Shown: positions 58,319-64,000 of the stretch, piece after piece
Numbering within the stretch: position 1 is the first letter of the stretch
How the letters are laid out: each line of letters opens with the position of its first letter
Source: Brotaphodocola sp003480315
Lineage (GTDB): Bacteria; Bacillota; Clostridia; Lachnospirales; Lachnospiraceae
Strand: one strand, 5' to 3'
Assembly: GCF_964246085.1 (NCBI RefSeq)
Contig: NZ_CAXTPD010000002.1
Length of the DNA stretch: 64,000 nucleotides
Translations under genes and position numbers: made by a program
The notes under the pieces: generated by a model
Told to the model about the DNA's origin: nothing
The model's input: the letters and a program-made list of their open reading frames with translations, nothing else
The model's database searches: none

Positions 58319-60850
58319 ATGGAACCAAATATTTTTGATAAAGTTCATGATATAGACTTAAAATCCACCATGGAGAAGTCTTATATCGATTATGCCATGA
58401 GCGTTATCGCTGCCCGGGCCCTGCCGGATGTGCGGGATGGTTTAAAGCCGGTACAGCGCCGAGTGCTTTACTCCATGATCGAGCTGAACAACGGACCGGA
58501 TAAGCCTCACAGAAAATGCGCACGTATCGTCGGCGATACCATGGGTAAATATCATCCGCATGGTGACAGCTCTATCTATGGAGCTCTTGTAAATATGGCG
58601 CAGGAGTGGTCTACCCGTTACCCGCTGGTAGATGGTCATGGAAACTTTGGTTCCGTGGACGGTGACGGTGCTGCAGCTATGCGATATACTGAGGCACGCT
58701 TAAGCAAGATCTCCATGGAGATGCTGGCGGATATCGGAAAAGATACCGTAGACTTTGTACCGAACTTTGATGAGACTGAGAAAGAACCGGTTGTTCTTCC
58801 GTCCAGATACCCGAATCTTCTGGTAAACGGTACCACCGGTATTGCAGTCGGCATGGCCACCAATATTCCGCCGCACAATCTGCGGGAGGTTATTGGTGCT
58901 GTAGTCAAGCTGATTGATAACCGCATTGAGGAAGACCGCGATACTACTCTGGAAGAGATTCTGGAAATCGTAAAAGGACCGGATTTCCCGACCGGCGCTA
59001 CCATTCTTGGCAAAGCCGGTATTGAGGAAGCATACCGCACCGGCCGCGGCAAGATCCGTGTACGTGCGGTATCTGACATTGAGACCCTGCCAAATGGCAA
59101 GAGCCGCATTGTGGTAACTGAGCTTCCGTATCTGGTAAATAAAGCAAGGCTGATCGAGAAGATCGCAGAGCTGGTAAAAGAGAAAAGAGTGGACGGAATC
59201 ACCGATCTGCGTGACGAGTCTGACCGCCAGGGTATGCGCATTGTCATTGAGCTGCGCCGTGATGTGAATGCCAATGTCATCTTAAACCAGTTATTAAAGC
59301 ACACCCAGCTTCAGGACACCTTTGGTGTTATCATGCTGGCACTGGTGAATAATGAGCCGAAGGTCTTAAATCTTCTGGAGATGCTGAATTACTACTTAAA
59401 GCATCAGGAAGATGTAGTGACCCGCCGGACCAGATATGATTTAAACAAAGCAGAGGAGCGCGCTCATATTTTACAGGGCTTGCTGATTGCGCTAGATCAT
59501 ATTGATGAGGTTATCCGCATCATCCGCGGTTCAGAGAACGTTCAGATTGCAAAGCAGCAGTTGATGGAGCGCTTTGGCTTAAGTGATGCCCAGTCCCAGG
59601 CAATCGTAGATATGCGTCTGCGTGCTCTGACCGGTCTGGAACGTGAGAAGCTGGAGAATGAATACAAAGAGTTAATGGCAAAGATCGAGGAGTTAAAAGC
59701 GATCCTTGCAGATGAGAAAAAGCTGCTGGGTGTGATCCGCGAAGAGATTCTGATCATTTCTGATAAATATGGTGATGACCGTAAGACCGCCATTGGTTTT
59801 GATGAGTTCGATATGTCCATGGAAGATCTGATCCCGAATGAGAATACGATTGTGGCTATGACCAAGCTTGGCTATATCAAACGTATGAGCGTGGACAATT
59901 TTAAAAACCAGAACCGAGGCGGTAAGGGAATCAAGGGTATGCAGACCATCGATGAGGATTATATTGAGGATCTGCTGTTGACCAAGACCCACAACTACAT
60001 TATGTTCTTTACTAACAAGGGCCGTGTATACCGCCTGAAGGCTTATGCGATCCCGGAGGGCAGCCGTACAGCCCGCGGAACCGCCATCATCAATCTCCTG
60101 CAGCTGCAGCCGGAGGAGAAGATCACGGCGATCATTCCGGTGAAGGAATACCATGAGACTGACTATCTGTTCATGGCTACACGTGGTGGTATGGTGAAGA
60201 AAACTCCGGTGAAGGAGTATGAGAACGTCCGCAAGAACGGCCTGCAGGCTATTGTCCTGAAGGAACAGGATGAGCTGATCGAAGTAAAAGCAACCGACAA
60301 TACCAAGGATATTTTCCTGATCACGAAGAAGGGGCAGTGCATCCGGTTCCATGAGACAGATGTACGTGTGACAGGACGTGTTTCTATGGGCGTGATCGGA
60401 ATGAAGTTAAATGAAGGGGATGAAGTAGTCGGTATGCAGATGGATACCCAGGGTGAGAAGCTTCTGATCGTATCCGAGAATGGCATGGGTAAGCGCACCC
60501 CGATTGAGGAGTTCACCGCCCAGAATCGCGGCGGTAAAGGCGTGCTCTGTTATAAGATCACCGAGAAGACCGGAGATATTGTAGGAGCAAAACTCGTACA
60601 CGACGACCATGATATTATGATGATCACCAATGAGGGCGTTGTGATCCGGATTTCCGTAGAAGATATCTCTGTCATTGGCAGAAATACCTCCGGTGTGAAG
60701 CTGATGAACATTGACCAGGATTCCGATATCCGCGTGGCAAGCATTGCAAAGGTACGCGATGATGGAGAAAAGTCCGAGGGAGATGGTATTGAGGAGCTGG
60801 AGCTTTCTGAGGAGCATCAGAAAGAAAACGGAGAACAAAATGAGCAGTAA
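58319..60850 (+). CDS. gyrA: DNA gyrase subunit A
   Basis: An 843-residue breakage-reunion subunit. The active Tyr is in AAAMRYTEARLS (about residue 122), and the six-bladed C-terminal domain includes the gyrase-defining QNRGGKG box. The quinolone region reads KYHPHGDSSIYGALVNMAQ, with Ser at the position of E. coli Ser83 but Gly where Asp87 is expected. The tail is acidic. It follows gyrB by 87 bases, with an AAGGAG site. Confidence 0.98.
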   Translation: MEPNIFDKVHDIDLKSTMEKSYIDYAMSVIAARALPDVRDGLKPVQRRVLYSMIELNNGPDKPHRKCARIVGDTMGKYHPHGDSSIYGALVNMAQEWSTRYPLVDGHGNFGSVDGDGAAAMRYTEARLSKISMEMLADIGKDTVDFVPNFDETEKEPVVLPSRYPNLLVNGTTGIAVGMATNIPPHNLREVIGAVVKLIDNRIEEDRDTTLEEILEIVKGPDFPTGATILGKAGIEEAYRTGRGKIRVRAVSDIETLPNGKSRIVVTELPYLVNKARLIEKIAELVKEKRVDGITDLRDESDRQGMRIVIELRRDVNANVILNQLLKHTQLQDTFGVIMLALVNNEPKVLNLLEMLNYYLKHQEDVVTRRTRYDLNKAEERAHILQGLLIALDHIDEVIRIIRGSENVQIAKQQLMERFGLSDAQSQAIVDMRLRALTGLEREKLENEYKELMAKIEELKAILADEKKLLGVIREEILIISDKYGDDRKTAIGFDEFDMSMEDLIPNENTIVAMTKLGYIKRMSVDNFKNQNRGGKGIKGMQTIDEDYIEDLLLTKTHNYIMFFTNKGRVYRLKAYAIPEGSRTARGTAIINLLQLQPEEKITAIIPVKEYHETDYLFMATRGGMVKKTPVKEYENVRKNGLQAIVLKEQDELIEVKATDNTKDIFLITKKGQCIRFHETDVRVTGRVSMGVIGMKLNEGDEVVGMQMDTQGEKLLIVSENGMGKRTPIEEFTAQNRGGKGVLCYKITEKTGDIVGAKLVHDDHDIMMITNEGVVIRISVEDISVIGRNTSGVKLMNIDQDSDIRVASIAKVRDDGEKSEGDGIEELELSEEHQKENGEQNEQ

Positions 60851-60868
60851 TTCATAAAAACAATGAAG

Positions 60869-60916
60869 AGGACATGCTGCCGGCTGTATTTTGGCAGCTG
60901 GTGTCATGTCCTTTTT
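60869..60916 (+). terminator. gyrA terminator
   Basis: AGGACATG... / ...CATGTCCT with an imperfect inner stem (CTGCCGGCTG / CAGCTGGTGT), then TTTTTC. It ends the dnaN-gyrA block. Confidence 0.85.
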
Positions 60917-61006
60917 CATGCTTTGTATTGAGGAGACGCCAGTGGCGTGTCCGCTGATTTCATTTCTGAAACAGAAAAGCAGATGAAAAGGAGCGGTCAG
61001 AAAAAC

Positions 61007-61852
61007 ATGTTGAGAACAGTAAATGTAAAAGAAGTTACAGCTGCAATTAAGGAAATGTGCATTGAGGCAAATCATTTTCTTTCGGACGATATGGCAGCAC
61101 GCATGAAGAAAGCGGTGGACGAAGAGGAATCTCCTCTCGGAAAACAGATATTGACCCAGCTGCAGGAAAACCTGCAGATTGCCGGAGATGATATGATTCC
61201 AATCTGCCAGGACACCGGCATGGCAGTGGTGTTCATTAAGGTTGGCCAGGAGGTACACTTTGAAGGCGGCAGTCTGACGGATGCCATCAATCAGGGTGTA
61301 CACGATGGTTATGTAGATGGCTTTTTAAGAAAGTCTGTTGTAAAAGATCCGATTTTCAGGGAGAACACAAAGGATAATACTCCGGCTATCATTCACTATG
61401 AGATCGTAGAAGGAGACCGGGTCGATATCACCCTGGCACCGAAAGGATTTGGAAGTGAGAATATGAGCCGTGTGTTCATGCTGAAACCGGCAGACGGCAT
61501 TGAGGGCGTAAAGAATGCAATCCTGACTGCAGTCAGGGATGCAGGACCGAACGCCTGCCCTCCTATGGTGGTAGGTGTCGGTATCGGTGGTACCTTTGAA
61601 AAGTGCGCTATCATGGCAAAGCATGCGCTTACCAGAAACTTAAACGAGCATTCAGAGATTCCCTATGTAGCAGATCTGGAAGAAGAGATGCTGAAACGGA
61701 TAAATGGCCTCGGAATCGGTCCAGGTGGCCTGGGCGGTACAGTAACAGCACTGTCGGTCAATGTGGAGACGTATCCGACTCATATTGCCGGATTACCGGT
61801 GGCCATTAATATCTGCTGTCATGTAAACCGTCACGCACACCGTGTACTATAG
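61007..61852 (+). CDS. Class I fumarate hydratase, alpha subunit (FumA/TtdA N-terminal type)
   Basis: A 281-residue iron-sulfur hydro-lyase subunit. The cluster Cys are in MIPICQDTGMAVVF, NACPPMVVGVGIGG and KCAIMAKHAL. It interconverts fumarate and malate (tartrate dehydratase is the close alternative, but fumarase is likelier with the beta gene next to it). The start MLRTVNVKEVT at 61007 lies 13 bases after AAGGAG; earlier in-frame starts (60947, 60983) lack a ribosome site and family similarity. Confidence 0.92.
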   Translation: MLRTVNVKEVTAAIKEMCIEANHFLSDDMAARMKKAVDEEESPLGKQILTQLQENLQIAGDDMIPICQDTGMAVVFIKVGQEVHFEGGSLTDAINQGVHDGYVDGFLRKSVVKDPIFRENTKDNTPAIIHYEIVEGDRVDITLAPKGFGSENMSRVFMLKPADGIEGVKNAILTAVRDAGPNACPPMVVGVGIGGTFEKCAIMAKHALTRNLNEHSEIPYVADLEEEMLKRINGLGIGPGGLGGTVTALSVNVETYPTHIAGLPVAINICCHVNRHAHRVL

Positions 61853-61864
61853 AAGGAGATTCCT

Positions 61865-62419
61865 ATGGACAGAAAAATTCAGGTGCCGATCAGCAAAGAA
61901 GATGCAAAGAGTCTGAGAGCGGGAGACTATGTATATCTGACCGGAACCATTTATACCGCAAGAGATGCTGCACATAAAAGAATGCAGGAGGCACTGGATG
62001 CAGGACAGCCGCTTCCAATCGAGATGGACCGCAATGTCATCTATTATATGGGACCATCTCCGGCAAGGGAAGGAAGACCAATCGGTTCTGCAGGTCCGAC
62101 TACTGCCAGCCGCATGGATAAGTATGCCCCAAATCTGATTGATCTTGGTCTTGGTGCCATGATTGGAAAAGGAAAACGCAGTCAGGCAGTCATTGATGCA
62201 GTAGTCAGAAACGGCTGTGTGTACTTTGCGGCAGTAGGAGGAGCAGGCGCACTGCTTTCCAAGCGCATCCTCTCATCAGAGGTTGTTGCCTACGATGATC
62301 TTGGTACAGAGGCAATCCGTAAGCTTCAGGTCACGGATTTTCCTGTGATCGTTGTGATCGATTCAGAAGGGAATAACCTTTATGAAACCGCAATTCGGGA
62401 ATATGAAAAAAAAGTTTAA
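61865..62419 (+). CDS. Class I fumarate hydratase, beta subunit (C-terminal type)
   Basis: A 184-residue subunit with LRAGDYVYLTGTIYTARDAAHKRM, YYMGPSPAREGRPIGSAGPTTASRMD and VGGAGALLSKRI, the family marks of the C-terminal half of class I fumarases. It completes the active site with the alpha subunit 12 bases upstream. A strong AAGGAG site precedes the ATG. Confidence 0.94.
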   Translation: MDRKIQVPISKEDAKSLRAGDYVYLTGTIYTARDAAHKRMQEALDAGQPLPIEMDRNVIYYMGPSPAREGRPIGSAGPTTASRMDKYAPNLIDLGLGAMIGKGKRSQAVIDAVVRNGCVYFAAVGGAGALLSKRILSSEVVAYDDLGTEAIRKLQVTDFPVIVVIDSEGNNLYETAIREYEKKV

Positions 62420-62427
62420 AAATGTGG

Positions 62428-62456
62428 TTGACAAAGTAATACTCATACTATATAAT
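62428..62456 (+). promoter_or_regulatory. Promoter of the tRNA-Ser/rRNA region (P0)
   Basis: TTGACA (62428-62433), 17 bases and TATAAT (62451-62456): a perfect consensus promoter. It is followed by the small hairpin GCGTCTGAAAACGC. Confidence 0.92.
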
Positions 62457-62514
62457 AGGCTATGCGTCTGAAAACGCAAGTGGACAGCGCAAAATCATAT
62501 GGAATCATGAATTC

Positions 62515-62602
62515 GGAGAAATACTCAAGAGGCCGAAGAGGCGCCCCTGCTAAGGGTGTAGGTCGGGCAACCGGCGCGAGGGTTCAAATCCCTCTTTCTC
62601 CG
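62515..62602 (+). tRNA. tRNA-Ser, anticodon GCT
   Basis: An 88-base class II tRNA. The acceptor stem is GGAGAAA / TTTCTCC with G discriminator, the anticodon loop is CTGCTAA (GCT, reading AGC/AGT), a long variable arm (TAGGTCGGGCAACCGGCG) follows, and the T loop is GGTTCAAATCC. The 3' CCA is not encoded. Confidence 0.95.
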
Positions 62603-62669
62603 CTCAATTCCAGATGATTCTTTTTTTCTCTTTAAGACAAAAGGTCTGAAAAGAAAATGAAAAAAGTTA

Positions 62670-62698
62670 TTGACAAACGCGTGAACATCTGGTAAGAT
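62670..62698 (+). promoter_or_regulatory. rRNA operon promoter P1
   Basis: TTGACA (62670-62675), 17 bases and TAAGAT (62693-62698). A GCTGAAAACAGC hairpin follows. Confidence 0.88.
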
Positions 62699-62763
62699 AT
62701 AACACGCTGCTGAAAACAGCAAAACGAATCTGAAAAGATTCAAAAAGAAATTTAAAAAAGTTG

Positions 62764-62792
62764 TTGACAAAGCAAAAACAACGTGATAGAAT
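62764..62792 (+). promoter_or_regulatory. rRNA operon promoter P2
   Basis: TTGACA (62764-62769), 17 bases and TAGAAT (62787-62792). A GTTGCCGCTGAGAACAGCAAC hairpin-like sequence follows. About 200 bases of leader run to 16S. Confidence 0.88.
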
Positions 62793-62994
62793 ATTGAACG
62801 TTGCCGCTGAGAACAGCAACAACATGAACCTTGAAAATGAAAGATTGAACAGTGTTTAAAACCCTGAAAATTCTAATAAAAAAGAGTCCTGGTTGGACAT
62901 CTTTGAAATGAGATTTCAGAACAAAAACAAACCAAACAACAGTAGAACGGTTTAAAATTAGCTAGTAGCGATTTTTGAACCGGGAAGCAAACTT

Positions 62995-64000
<1,006 letters not shown>

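Noticed and set aside
60407..61303. A minus-strand frame of about 300 codons crossing the end of gyrA and the start of the fumarase gene
   Set aside because: It spans two real genes and the gyrA terminator on the other strand and has no family features.

Overview
The window is chromosomal DNA from an anaerobic gut-type Firmicute, most likely a Lachnospiraceae member (Clostridium cluster XIVa). The partial 16S rRNA at the right end has that character, and the oriC gene order (rpmH-rnpA-yidD-yidC-jag-mnmE-mnmG-rsmG facing dnaA-dnaN-yaaA-recF-gyrB-gyrA), parABS with perfect Firmicute parS sites, AdhE and NEAT-like and lipoprotein genes all agree. I do not name a species. The origin lies at about 51.9-53.8 kb. 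Nearly all genes to its left are on the minus strand and those to its right on the plus strand, so transcription follows replication. The head-on exceptions are 4.3-5.8 kb and 42.5-43.9 kb. Layout, left to right: (1) 0-5.9 kb, a tripartite tricarboxylate transporter operon (tctC-tctB-tctA, then a partial hydroxyacid dehydrogenase) and a divergent pair (HbpS-like protein, Gfo/Idh/MocA oxidoreductase) around a GntR/FCD regulator. Four copies of one palindrome mark the likely local regulon. (2) 5.9-16 kb, NADP-type gdhA, two ABC-F ATPases (Uup-like and YbiT-like, the latter with a possible leader-peptide attenuator), a FliB-like lysine methylase and a polar amino-acid ABC transporter. (3) 15-23.9 kb, a cobalamin-riboswitch cluster: exported CbiK-type chelatase, a lipoprotein with two NEAT-like repeats, a FecB/BtuF-like binding protein, a FecCD permease, and further down a purple-acid-phosphatase-like enzyme, a YibE/F membrane protein and a FecE/BtuD-like ATPase with an extra C-terminal domain. 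(4) 23.9-34.1 kb, a branched-chain-type (Liv) transporter followed by DhaK, DhaL, a tandem fusion of two UroD/MtaA-like domains and a PAS regulator with a degenerate sigma-54-activator-like core. (5) 34.5-39.3 kb, a TetR-MATE pair and adhE. (6) 39.5-44 kb, DUF4446, parB, parA, three parS sites, a membrane-anchored alpha/beta-hydrolase-fold protein whose nucleophile appears replaced, a glyoxalase-fold protein and a long perfect palindrome. (7) 44-62.4 kb, the conserved origin block, gyrase and the two-subunit fumarase. (8) 62.4-64 kb, tRNA-Ser(GCT) and the start of an rRNA operon behind three consensus promoters. The best candidates for undescribed biology are the corrinoid-linked regions (3) and (4), the YbiT leader, the 170-bp palindrome at 43.9-44.05 kb, and a short motif repeated immediately after hairpins.
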